Program-made: the position numbers and the translations under genes
The notes under the pieces: model-generated
What the model was told of the DNA's origin: nothing
Seen by the model: only the letters and a program-made list of their open reading frames with translations
Databases searched by the model: none
Part shown: positions 52,545 to 60,044 of the stretch, piece by piece
Position numbering within the stretch: position 1 is the stretch's first letter
Layout: the number at the start of each line of letters is the position of its first letter
From: an uncultured Actinomycetes bacterium
GTDB lineage: Bacteria; Actinomycetota; Actinomycetes; Mycobacteriales; Nakamurellaceae
Length of the DNA stretch: 64,000 bases
Assembly: GCA_937926105.1 (NCBI GenBank)
Contig: CALANS010000175.1
Location: forward strand, 214,061-278,060
Reading direction: 5' to 3'

Positions 52545-53582
52545 TCAGGTGGCGTCGGTCCAGCGATCAGCAGGTGGCCCGGCCGAGCTCCCGCCGGGCC
52601 CGGAGTCCCCACCGGCCGATCCCGCCCGCGCTTCGGGCTCGTCGGCCACCGACGTCGGCGCACCGACGGGCTCGGGCGCTCCGAGGTCCAGGCTCGCGGC
52701 CACGCCGGCGGCGTCGCCGGTTTCCAGGGCGGACGCGACGTCGTCGGGCAACTCCGCCAACGAGGAGGCGGCCGACTTGGCCTTGCGACGGTCGTGGGCC
52801 TTGGACACCTGCACCGCGGCCTCGTACAGGATGCACAGCACCACGGCCAGCACACCCATGCTGACCGGGTCGTTGCCGGGCACGGCCAGCGCCGCGAAGA
52901 CCACCATGCCGAAGAACGCATACCGCCGAGCCTGGGCCAGCTTCGCACCCTTGATCACGCCGGCGAAGTTCAGCATCACCAGCAGCAACGGCAGCTCCAG
53001 CGACACTCCGAAGATCAGCATCATGCCGATCAGGAAGGAGTAGTACTTCTCCGGATCGAGCGCGGAGGACACGAAATCGCCACCGAATCCGAGCAGCACC
53101 TTCAGGCCCTCGGGAATCACCAGGTAGGCCAGCACCATCCCGCCGGCGAACAGCGCGGCGGCGCAACCGACGAAGGTCAGCGCGAACTTCTTCTCCTTGC
53201 TGTACAGGGCGGGGCCGACGAACGCCCACACCTGGTACAGCCACACCGGGCAGGTCAGCAGGAAGCCCGCCATGATCGCCGCACTGATTCGGATGTTCAA
53301 GGCTGAGAACGGGCCGGTGGCCAGCAGCCCGCATTCGACACCGGGGAACTCCACCCGGGTCGGTGGGGGCACGGCGCAGTACGGCTCGGTGAGGATCTCC
53401 CCCAGCGGCCGCAGGTGAATCGCTGGGATGCCGACCGAGTACCAGATGAAGCCGGCCACCGCGCCCAGAAAGATCGCCAACACCGCGAGGAACAGGCGGT
53501 GACGCAGCTCGTAGAGGTGCTCGCGCAGCGTCATCGAGCCGTCCGTGGGTCGCCTGGGCCTGCGGAGGCGCAACAACGACAC
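52545..53582 (-). CDS. tatC: Twin-arginine translocase subunit TatC
   Basis: A 345-residue membrane protein. It has the cytoplasmic N-terminal signature M-T-L-R-E-H-L-Y-E-L-R-H-R-L, six membrane helices, and the conserved F-G-V-S-L-E-L-P near residue 200. The first periplasmic loop is long with two Cys (Y-C-A-V-P and V-E-C-G), and a charged Ala/Pro-rich cytoplasmic tail of ~85 residues follows. TatC is the receptor for twin-arginine signals such as that of the binding protein at 24579-26294. The GTG start follows AGGGAG by 7-8 bases. In M. tuberculosis tatA lies between pafC and tatC; here the 106-base gap holds no tatA. Confidence 0.95.
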   Translation of the reverse strand: MSLLRLRRPRRPTDGSMTLREHLYELRHRLFLAVLAIFLGAVAGFIWYSVGIPAIHLRPLGEILTEPYCAVPPPTRVEFPGVECGLLATGPFSALNIRISAAIMAGFLLTCPVWLYQVWAFVGPALYSKEKKFALTFVGCAAALFAGGMVLAYLVIPEGLKVLLGFGGDFVSSALDPEKYYSFLIGMMLIFGVSLELPLLLVMLNFAGVIKGAKLAQARRYAFFGMVVFAALAVPGNDPVSMGVLAVVLCILYEAAVQVSKAHDRRKAKSAASSLAELPDDVASALETGDAAGVAASLDLGAPEPVGAPTSVADEPEARAGSAGGDSGPGGSSAGPPADRWTDAT

Positions 53583-53688
53583 GGTGGAACTCCCTACGGA
53601 CGGGGGTCGGGACGGGCGGTGGTGTCGCCGATCCTACGCAGGCCGGCGCTCTCGCTGGGTGACACGGCCACCTCGCCCGACCGGGTCG

Positions 53689-54669
53689 TCACCGCGCCGG
53701 GTACCCGGACAGCGCCTCCGCCGCCCGCTGCCGCACCGCCGATGCCAGGTCGGGCCGGTCCTCAATGATCGCGGCGCCGCCGAGCGAGAGCACCAACCGC
53801 ACCAGCCACTCGTCGCTGACCGCCCGCAACCGAACCCGCAGTTCGCCCGGCGGGTCGTCCAGCTCGGTGACCTCGTCCATCAGGTAGTACTCGGCGACCC
53901 ACTTGGCCGACGGCGCGAGCCGGATCGTCACGGGCTCAGCGTTCCGGTCCGGGGTGAACAGCGCCGTGGGCACCTCCTCGTCGACCCACAGCGGCGGCTG
54001 GGCGGGAATGTCCAGCAACCGGATCGCCTCGATCCGGTCCACCCGGAATCGGCGCACCGCCTCGGCGGCGTAGCAGTAGGCCTCCAGGTACGAATGCCCG
54101 TCCACCAGCAGCAACCGGATCGGGTCGACCTCCCGCTCGGTGAGCTCATCCCGGGACGCGGTGTAGTACCGGATCCACAGCCGGACCTGACGATCCACCG
54201 CCTCCCGAACGGCACCCAGCGCGGGCACCGGATCGGCGGCGGTCACCTCCACGACCGGCACCGGTCCGCCGGCGGCCTGCTCGAGCTTCGCCAGCGCCGA
54301 GTGCACCGCGTCGGCGTCCAGCAGCCCCGGCAGGTCCCCCAGCGCCCGCAGCGCGACGGTCAGGGTGACGGCCTCATCGGGGCTGAGCCGGACCGGGCGT
54401 TCGATGCCGGCGTCGTAAGCGATCGATACGGTGCCGCCCTCGTCGTCGAGCACCACGTCGATGAGCTCGTGCGGGTAGTAGCCGGGCTCGCCGCAGACCA
54501 TCAGCAGGTTCAGGTCGGCGGTGATCTGGGCGGACCCCACCCCGAACTCGGCGGCCAACTCGGCGATCGACACCCCGGGCCGGCGCGCGATGTACGGCAC
54601 CAGGGCAAGCATCCGAGATACCTGTTCGGTGGCCGTCTCGCCCCCGGTGCGGCGCGGTTTGGTCGTCAT
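53689..54669 (-). CDS. pafC: WYL-domain transcriptional regulator PafC
   Basis: A 326-residue protein. The N-terminal winged HTH (L-A-L-V-P-Y-I-A-R-R-P-G-V-S-I-A-E-L-A) is followed by a WYL ligand-sensing domain near residues 140-235 (W-I-R-Y-Y-T-A-S-R, L-E-A-Y-C-Y) and a WCX C-terminal domain. With PafB it forms the activator of the RecA/LexA-independent DNA damage response in mycobacteria. The ATG overlaps the pafB stop by 4 bases. A TAGGAT (53631-53636) in the gap to tatC may be a separate tatC promoter. Confidence 0.95.
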   Translation of the reverse strand: MTTKPRRTGGETATEQVSRMLALVPYIARRPGVSIAELAAEFGVGSAQITADLNLLMVCGEPGYYPHELIDVVLDDEGGTVSIAYDAGIERPVRLSPDEAVTLTVALRALGDLPGLLDADAVHSALAKLEQAAGGPVPVVEVTAADPVPALGAVREAVDRQVRLWIRYYTASRDELTEREVDPIRLLLVDGHSYLEAYCYAAEAVRRFRVDRIEAIRLLDIPAQPPLWVDEEVPTALFTPDRNAEPVTIRLAPSAKWVAEYYLMDEVTELDDPPGELRVRLRAVSDEWLVRLVLSLGGAAIIEDRPDLASAVRQRAAEALSGYPAR

Positions 54670-55763
54670 GGCCGCGCCTCGTCGTCGTAGGTCGCCTGCA
54701 CCGAGTGCCCCGAGGGGTCGCCGGACAGCTGGCCGGCGGCGCCGCGCAGCAGGTGCAGCACCGCGTCCCGCAGGTCAGGAGGGTCGATCACCACCACGTC
54801 CGGGCCGTGACCGGCGATTCGCCGGGCGCTATCCCACAGGGCCGGCATCGGCACCTGGAGTTCGTCGAAGCCGTCGGCCCGGTCCGCCGGATGCACCACG
54901 GTGGCGCCGCGCCGCACGCCCGCCGCCCGGCCGGACCGCACCCGCAGCAGCGCCGAGCGGGACTCGGCGGGTCCGGCGCTGGCCATCACCAGGTCCTTCA
55001 GGCGCACACCCGACGGCACCGTCACCGCCCCGACCCGGCCGGCGGTCGTCACCGGTCCGCTGATCCGGGACAGTCGGAAGGTCCGGGGAGCGCCCCGCAC
55101 GGTGTCCTGGCCGACCACGTACCAGGCACCGTGGTAGCTGACCATGCCCCATGGCTCCAGAGACCGGGTCTCCGGACGGGCGCCGGAGGCGGTGCGGTAG
55201 TCGAAACGCACGGCGCGGCCGGCCCGCAGGGCGGCAAACAGGTCGCCGAACGCCGGCTCCGAGGTGCGCAGGCGAGCCTGCAATCCGGCGCTCGGCCGGC
55301 CGAATCCGTCGCCGTCCGGCCGCGTGACGTCGGCCGCACCGGTGCCGGGCGGACCGCCGTCCGCGGGGATGTCGTCGGCTGAGGATTCGTCGAGCGGCTG
55401 GTCCGCGGCGTCCCGCAGCTTGCGGATCGCCGCCGAGCCCGCCTCACCCAGCACGGTGGTCTCCCACAGCCGGGATGCTACGGCCAGGGCCGCGGACTCG
55501 GCCGCGGTGAACGACATCTCGGGCAGGGCGAACTCCCCCGGGCGGATGCGGTATCCGTCGCCGCCGGGCTGGGTCTCGATCGGGATCCCCATGTCGCGCA
55601 GTTCCTGCTTGTCCCGCTCGAACATCCGGGAGAACGCGTCGTCGCTGGCGGCATCCCCGTAGCCCGCCACCCGCTCCCTGATCCATGCCGCGGTGCGGTA
55701 GTAACGCGAGTTCAGCAGCGCGATCACCAGGTCGAGCAGGCGCTCTGCTTTGGAGACGGGCAC
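54666..55763 (-). CDS. pafB: WYL-domain transcriptional regulator PafB
   Basis: A 365-residue protein. Winged HTH start V-P-V-S-K-A-E-R-L-L-D-L-V-I-A-L-L lines up with the mycobacterial PafB N-terminus. F-S-R-M-F-E-R-D-K-Q-E-L-R-D-M-G-I-P follows, then a WYL domain (V-R-F-D-Y-R-T; W-G-M-V-S-Y-H-G-A-W-Y-V-V-G) and a WCX domain. The GTG at 55763 is thus the right start and is preceded by TGTGACAC. An insertion rich in Asp/Gly/Pro near residues 125-165 is longer than expected. It is coupled to pafC and separated from pafA by a 259-base repeat island. Confidence 0.95.
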   Translation of the reverse strand: MPVSKAERLLDLVIALLNSRYYRTAAWIRERVAGYGDAASDDAFSRMFERDKQELRDMGIPIETQPGGDGYRIRPGEFALPEMSFTAAESAALAVASRLWETTVLGEAGSAAIRKLRDAADQPLDESSADDIPADGGPPGTGAADVTRPDGDGFGRPSAGLQARLRTSEPAFGDLFAALRAGRAVRFDYRTASGARPETRSLEPWGMVSYHGAWYVVGQDTVRGAPRTFRLSRISGPVTTAGRVGAVTVPSGVRLKDLVMASAGPAESRSALLRVRSGRAAGVRRGATVVHPADRADGFDELQVPMPALWDSARRIAGHGPDVVVIDPPDLRDAVLHLLRGAAGQLSGDPSGHSVQATYDDEARP

Positions 55764-55770
55764 GTCTGAC

Positions 55771-55781
55771 AGGGTGTCACA
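55771..55781 (-). promoter_or_regulatory. Putative leaderless promoter of pafBC
   Basis: CACCCT lies seven bases before the GTG and is directly preceded by TGTGA, as at helY. This gives pafBC its own start downstream of the repeat island. Confidence 0.4.
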
Positions 55782-55826
55782 CGGACCGACCCGATGTGCG
55801 ATCCCCGTCACCGATCGCCCCACTCC

Positions 55827-55935
55827 CCTCCGCATGGATCAACTTCCTCTGCAGGCATCATCGTGGCCAATTTGTGACGGGTGATGCTGATGGGACGACG
55901 TTCGTGCATGCCAGGGAAGTTGATCCATGCGGGGG
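55827..55935. repeat. Long inverted repeat in the pafA-pafB gap
   Basis: CGCATGGATCAACTTCC (55831-55847) is matched perfectly by its complement at 55915-55931, extending to 18 bp plus several further pairs outward. The 67-base centre holds a second small inverted repeat, GCATCA / TGATGC. AT content is higher than in the flanking genes. It may be a REP/MITE-like element or an RNA structure; no coding potential was seen. Confidence 0.8.
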
Positions 55936-56005
55936 TGATGGGTGACGGCAAGTGGGGGTGACGGGGCGGCTAGCGGTGATGGGTGGCGGCAAGTGGCGCT
56001 GACGG
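55934..56005. repeat. Imperfect 31-base direct repeat next to the inverted repeat
   Basis: Units at 55934-55964 and 55975-56005 agree at 28 of 31 bases and start 41 bases apart. They lie between the inverted repeat and the pafA stop codon. Confidence 0.75.
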
Positions 56006-56022
56006 CGGTGACGGAGCAGCCG

Positions 56023-57384
56023 TCACATCGCTGCGATGAGCCGGTCCACCCGCTCGTCGACGGCCTCGAACGGGTCCTTGAGCAGCACCGTGCGCTGCGC
56101 CTGGTCGTTCAGCTTCAGGTGCACCCAGTCCACGGTGTAGTCCCGGCCGGCATCCTGGGCGGCCGCCACGAAGTCGCCCCGCAGCTTCGCCCGGGTGGTC
56201 TGCGGTGGCTGCACCGTGGCCTTGTCGATCTCGGCGTCGTCGACCACCCGCGCCGCCTGGCCCCGCGCGGCCAGCAACGAGTACAGCCCCCGGCCGGGCC
56301 GCACGTCGTGGTAGGTCAGGTCCAGCTGGGCGATTCGCGGGTGGTCCAGCGGCAAGTCGTGCCGCCGGGCGTAGGAGTCCAGCAGCTTCTTCTTGATCAC
56401 CCAGTCGATCTCGGTGTCCACGCTGGACATATCGCGGGACTCCACCGCGTCCAGCACTCGCCCCCACAGGCCAAGGACCCGGTCGGTCACGGGGTCGCTA
56501 CCCCGACGCGCCACGAAGTCCACGGCGCGCGCGTAGTAGTCCTGCTGGGCGGCCAACGCCGACACCTCGCCGCCGCCGGCCAGCCGCACCGGCTTGCGTC
56601 CGGTCAGGTCGTGGGAGATCTCCCGGATGGCCCTGATCGGGTTCTCGAAGCTGAAGTCCCGCAGCGGCACACCTGCCTCGATCATCTCCAGCACCAGCGC
56701 CGCGGAGCCCACCTTGAGCATGGTCGTGGTCTCGCTCATGTTGGAGTCGCCGACGATCACGTGCAGCCGGCGGAACTTCTCCGCATCGGCGTGCGGCTCG
56801 TCGCGGGTGTTGATAATCGGCCGGGACCGGGTGGTGGCGCTGGACACGCCCTCCCAGATGTGGTCGGCCCGCTGTGAGAGGTGGTAGCTGGCGGTGCCCC
56901 GCGCAGACTGCACGATCTTGCCGGCGCCGGCGATCAGCTGCCGGGTCACCAGGAACGGGATCAGCCCATCGGCGATCTTGGAGAACTCCCCCGCGCGAGT
57001 GATCAGGTAGTTCTCGTGGCACCCGTAGGAGTTGCCGGCCGAGTCGGTGTTGTTCTTGAACAGGTAGATGTCGCCGCCGATCCCCTCGTCGGCCAGCCGC
57101 GACTCGGCGTCCGCGACCAGATCCTGCAGGATCTGCTCACCGGCCTTGTCGTGCGCGATCAGGGTGGGCAGATCGTCACACTCGGCCGTGGCGTACTCCG
57201 GGTGCGAGCCGACATCCAGGTACAGCCGGGAGCCGTTGCGCAGGAACACGTTCGATGACCGGCCCCAGGACACCACCCGCCGGAACAGATAGCGCGCCAC
57301 CTCATCCGGGCTCAGCCGACGCTGCCCCCGGAAGGTGCAGGTGATTCCGAATTCCGTCTCGATCCCGAGGATGCGGCGCCGCAT
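56023..57384 (-). CDS. pafA: Pup-protein ligase PafA
   Basis: A 453-residue carboxylate-amine ligase of the glutamine-synthetase-like fold that attaches the prokaryotic ubiquitin-like protein Pup to lysines of target proteins. It has G-I-E-T-E-F-G (Glu9 and Glu11 at the ATP/Mg site), [15 protein letters not shown] with Asp57, [18 protein letters not shown], and the C-terminal L-K-D-P-F-E-A. Length is normal. The ATG at 57384 is 15 bases after the CNNM stop and carries TAGGCT at leaderless spacing. pup, dop and proteasome genes are not in the window. Confidence 0.97.
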   Translation of the reverse strand: MRRRILGIETEFGITCTFRGQRRLSPDEVARYLFRRVVSWGRSSNVFLRNGSRLYLDVGSHPEYATAECDDLPTLIAHDKAGEQILQDLVADAESRLADEGIGGDIYLFKNNTDSAGNSYGCHENYLITRAGEFSKIADGLIPFLVTRQLIAGAGKIVQSARGTASYHLSQRADHIWEGVSSATTRSRPIINTRDEPHADAEKFRRLHVIVGDSNMSETTTMLKVGSAALVLEMIEAGVPLRDFSFENPIRAIREISHDLTGRKPVRLAGGGEVSALAAQQDYYARAVDFVARRGSDPVTDRVLGLWGRVLDAVESRDMSSVDTEIDWVIKKKLLDSYARRHDLPLDHPRIAQLDLTYHDVRPGRGLYSLLAARGQAARVVDDAEIDKATVQPPQTTRAKLRGDFVAAAQDAGRDYTVDWVHLKLNDQAQRTVLLKDPFEAVDERVDRLIAAM

Positions 57385-57391
57385 ACGGCTC

Positions 57392-57397
57392 AGCCTA
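57392..57397 (-). promoter_or_regulatory. Putative leaderless -10 of pafA
   Basis: TAGGCT, seven bases before the ATG, in the 15-base gap after the CNNM gene; no ribosome-binding site is present. Confidence 0.45.
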
Positions 57398-57399
57398 GA

Positions 57400-58524
57400 T
57401 CAGCGGATCGGCGCGGCCCCGCCCGGCGACGGTCCGGCGGGCGGTCGGGCCGCCCCGCGTCGCGTGGCGTCCACCACGTCGCCGACCAGGGATTCGATGA
57501 CGTCCTCCAGCATCAGCACCCCGACGGGCCCGTCCGGCCCGACCACCCGTGCCAGGTGCGCCCGGCGGGACCGCATGAGATCCAGCGCGGTGCGCAGCGG
57601 CACGTCGGGAGCGGTGACGGGCAAGGTGCGGATCGCCGAGGCGGGCAGCGGATCGTTGCGTCGGTCCACCAGCACCCGCATCGCATCTCGGACGTGCACG
57701 AACCCCGCGAAGCGCGCACCCTCCGACGGGGTGTCGCCGGAGGGGCCGTCACCGCCGAATGGCGGGTCGGCCAGCACCGGAAACCGGGAGAATCCGGACC
57801 GGGCGCACGCCCGCTCGACGTCGGCGGCGCTGGGCGCCGGGCCGACCGTCACCAGCTCGGCGTCGGGTACCAGCACATCCGCGACCGTGGCCGTCTCGAA
57901 GTCCAGCGCCGACCCGATGAGCTGCTCGTCCTCCGGGTCCAGCAGCCCCTCCCGCGCGGACTGCGCCACCAGCGCCGCCACCTCCGCGCGGGTAAAGGTG
58001 GACGCCACCTCCGCGCTGGGCTCGACGCCGAGGCGCCGCACCACCGCATTGGCCAGGTGGTTCAGGCCGCTCACGATCGGCCCGAGCACCCGCGTCAGCC
58101 AGCGCAAACCGGGTGCCAGAGCCATCGCCACCCGCTCCGGCCCAGCCAGCGCAATGTTCTTGGGCACCATCTCGCCGAATGCCACATGCGCCGAGACCAC
58201 CAGCACCAACGCGATCACCAGCGCCGTCGGCGCGACGGCGCCTGTCGGCAGCCCCATGGCGGCGAACGCCGGCTCCAGCAGGTGGGCCACAGCCGGTTCG
58301 CCGACCGCGCCGAGCAGTACCCCGCAGGCGGTGATGCCCAGCTGAGCGCACGCCATCATCAGCGAGACATCCTGCATCGCGGCCAGCGTGGAGCGGGCGC
58401 GGCCACTCGTCACCGCCAGCGGCTCGATCTGCGTGCGACGCGCCGCCACCAGGGAGAACTCGGCCGCGACGAACAGCGCCGATGCCGCCAGCAGTGCCAG
58501 AACCACCAGCAGCAGCCAACTCAT
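57400..58524 (-). CDS. CNNM/HlyC-CorC-family transporter-like membrane protein (short form)
   Basis: A 374-residue protein. The N-terminal CNNM domain (residues ~1-190) has three or four membrane helices, F-V-A-A-E-F-S-L-V-A-A-R-R and F-G-E-M-V-P-K-N-I-A-L. A CBS pair follows, with V-L-M-L-E-D-V-I-E-S-L-V-G near the end. It lacks the CorC_HlyC C-terminal domain that its neighbour has. Such proteins take part in Mg or Co efflux. Its ATG overlaps the stop of the longer CNNM gene by 4 bases. Confidence 0.92.
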   Translation of the reverse strand: MSWLLLVVLALLAASALFVAAEFSLVAARRTQIEPLAVTSGRARSTLAAMQDVSLMMACAQLGITACGVLLGAVGEPAVAHLLEPAFAAMGLPTGAVAPTALVIALVLVVSAHVAFGEMVPKNIALAGPERVAMALAPGLRWLTRVLGPIVSGLNHLANAVVRRLGVEPSAEVASTFTRAEVAALVAQSAREGLLDPEDEQLIGSALDFETATVADVLVPDAELVTVGPAPSAADVERACARSGFSRFPVLADPPFGGDGPSGDTPSEGARFAGFVHVRDAMRVLVDRRNDPLPASAIRTLPVTAPDVPLRTALDLMRSRRAHLARVVGPDGPVGVLMLEDVIESLVGDVVDATRRGAARPPAGPSPGGAAPIR

Positions 58525-60041
58525 CGCGATCTCCCGTCGCCCGGACCGGGCCGTGTTCCCGGCTCGTTTCCCAGCCCTGCTGCCGGTCCGTTCGAGTCGC
58601 CGCCCGCCTCGTCGTGCTCGGCACCGCTGTCCCGGTGCGGCGCGTCCGGATCGTGTTCACCGGGGTGCGCCGCGGACAGCTGCAGCTCGGCCAGCCGGCG
58701 GCCGTCCAGCCGGCGGGCGGTCAGCCGGGCGGTGACGGGCCGGGGCAGGTCGGAGTCGGGATCGACGGCCATTGCCCGGTCGCCGGGCAGGGCACCCAAT
58801 GGGCGGTCCGCCGCCAGCACCGCCGTCACCAGCACGTCGTCGCCGACCCGCGGCAGCCGGCCCAGCCGGTCCATCAGCAGTCCGGCCACCGTCTCGTAGG
58901 ACCCGGATTCGGGCAGCCCCACCCCGGTGAGGTCGGCGATCTCGTCCGGGCGCAGCGCTCCGGGCAGCAGCCAGGTGCCGTCCGGCCGCGGGACCGGCCG
59001 GCGCTCGGACGGGTCGTGCTCGTCGGCGATCTCCCCGACCAGCTCCTCCACCACGTCCTCCAGGGTGACCACGCCGGCCGTGCCGCCGTATTCGTCAACC
59101 ACCACCGCCAGTTGCAGGCCGCGCCCGCGCAGCAGCTCCAGCGCGTCGTCCAGCGGCAGCGTGCCGGGAACCACCGGTGCCGGCACCATCAGCGCCCGCA
59201 CCGTCACATCCGCTCGCTGGTCCGGTGGGACGGCCACCACCCGCTTGAGATGCACCAGCCCCACCACGTCGTCGGCGTCGGTGCCCATCACCGGGAACCG
59301 GGAGTGCCCGGAGGCCAGCGCCGCCTCGATCACGGTGCCGGCCGGGTCGTCGGCGCGGACGAACTCCACATCGACGCGGGGGGTGAGCACGTCGTCGGCG
59401 GTCTTGCCGGAGAAGGCCAGCGACCGGGCGAGCAGCCGCGCGGTGCGCTGTTCCAGGGTGCCCTGCGCCCCGGACCGGAGCACCAGCGAGGCCAGCTCCT
59501 GCGCCGACCGGGTGGACCGAAGCTCCTCCTGCGGGGCGATGCCCAGCAGGCGCAGCACGCCGTTGGCGGTGCCGTTGAGTGCCCAGATCAGCGGCTTGCT
59601 GACGGTCGTGGTGGCACGCAATGGCCCCATCACCAGTCCCGCGGTGCGCAGCGGCTGTGCGATGGCGATGTTCTTGGGCACCAGCTCGCCGAACACCATG
59701 GACAACGCAGTGGCCAGCACCAGCGAGACCGTCACGGCGACCGAGGCGGCTGCCACCTCCGACAGGCCAGTGGCCCGCAGTGGGCCGGCCAGCAGGGCCG
59801 CCAGCGACGGCTCCATCACGTAGCCGAGCGCGAGGGTGGTGACGGTGATGCCGACCTGCGCCCCGGATAGCTGGGTGGACAGCCGGCGCAGGCCGGCCTG
59901 CACCGCCCGCGCCCGCCCGCCACCGGCTGCCGCCCGGTCCACCGCCGCCCGATCGACCGTCACCAGGGAGAACTCGGCCGCCACGTACACCGCGGTCAGC
60001 ACGATCAGCAGCAGCCCGACGGCCAACAACACCCACGCCAT
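58521..60041 (-). CDS. CNNM/HlyC-CorC-family transporter-like membrane protein (long form)
   Basis: A 506-residue protein. It has a CNNM membrane domain (Y-V-A-A-E-F-S-L-V-T-V-D-R; F-G-E-L-V-P-K-N-I-A-I-A), a CBS pair (R-F-P-V-M-G-T-D; V-V-D-E-Y-G-G-T-A-G-V-V-T-L-E-D-V-V-E-E-L-V-G), and then a CorC_HlyC domain (residues ~345-440). A disordered Asp/Gly/Pro-rich tail of ~50 residues ends it. It pairs with the short form, probably as one complex for divalent-cation export. Its start is only 3 bases after the TPR-CHAT gene stop, so the two may share a transcript. Confidence 0.93.
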   Translation of the reverse strand: MAWVLLAVGLLLIVLTAVYVAAEFSLVTVDRAAVDRAAAGGGRARAVQAGLRRLSTQLSGAQVGITVTTLALGYVMEPSLAALLAGPLRATGLSEVAAASVAVTVSLVLATALSMVFGELVPKNIAIAQPLRTAGLVMGPLRATTTVSKPLIWALNGTANGVLRLLGIAPQEELRSTRSAQELASLVLRSGAQGTLEQRTARLLARSLAFSGKTADDVLTPRVDVEFVRADDPAGTVIEAALASGHSRFPVMGTDADDVVGLVHLKRVVAVPPDQRADVTVRALMVPAPVVPGTLPLDDALELLRGRGLQLAVVVDEYGGTAGVVTLEDVVEELVGEIADEHDPSERRPVPRPDGTWLLPGALRPDEIADLTGVGLPESGSYETVAGLLMDRLGRLPRVGDDVLVTAVLAADRPLGALPGDRAMAVDPDSDLPRPVTARLTARRLDGRRLAELQLSAAHPGEHDPDAPHRDSGAEHDEAGGDSNGPAAGLGNEPGTRPGPGDGRSR

Positions 60042-60044
60042 CGG

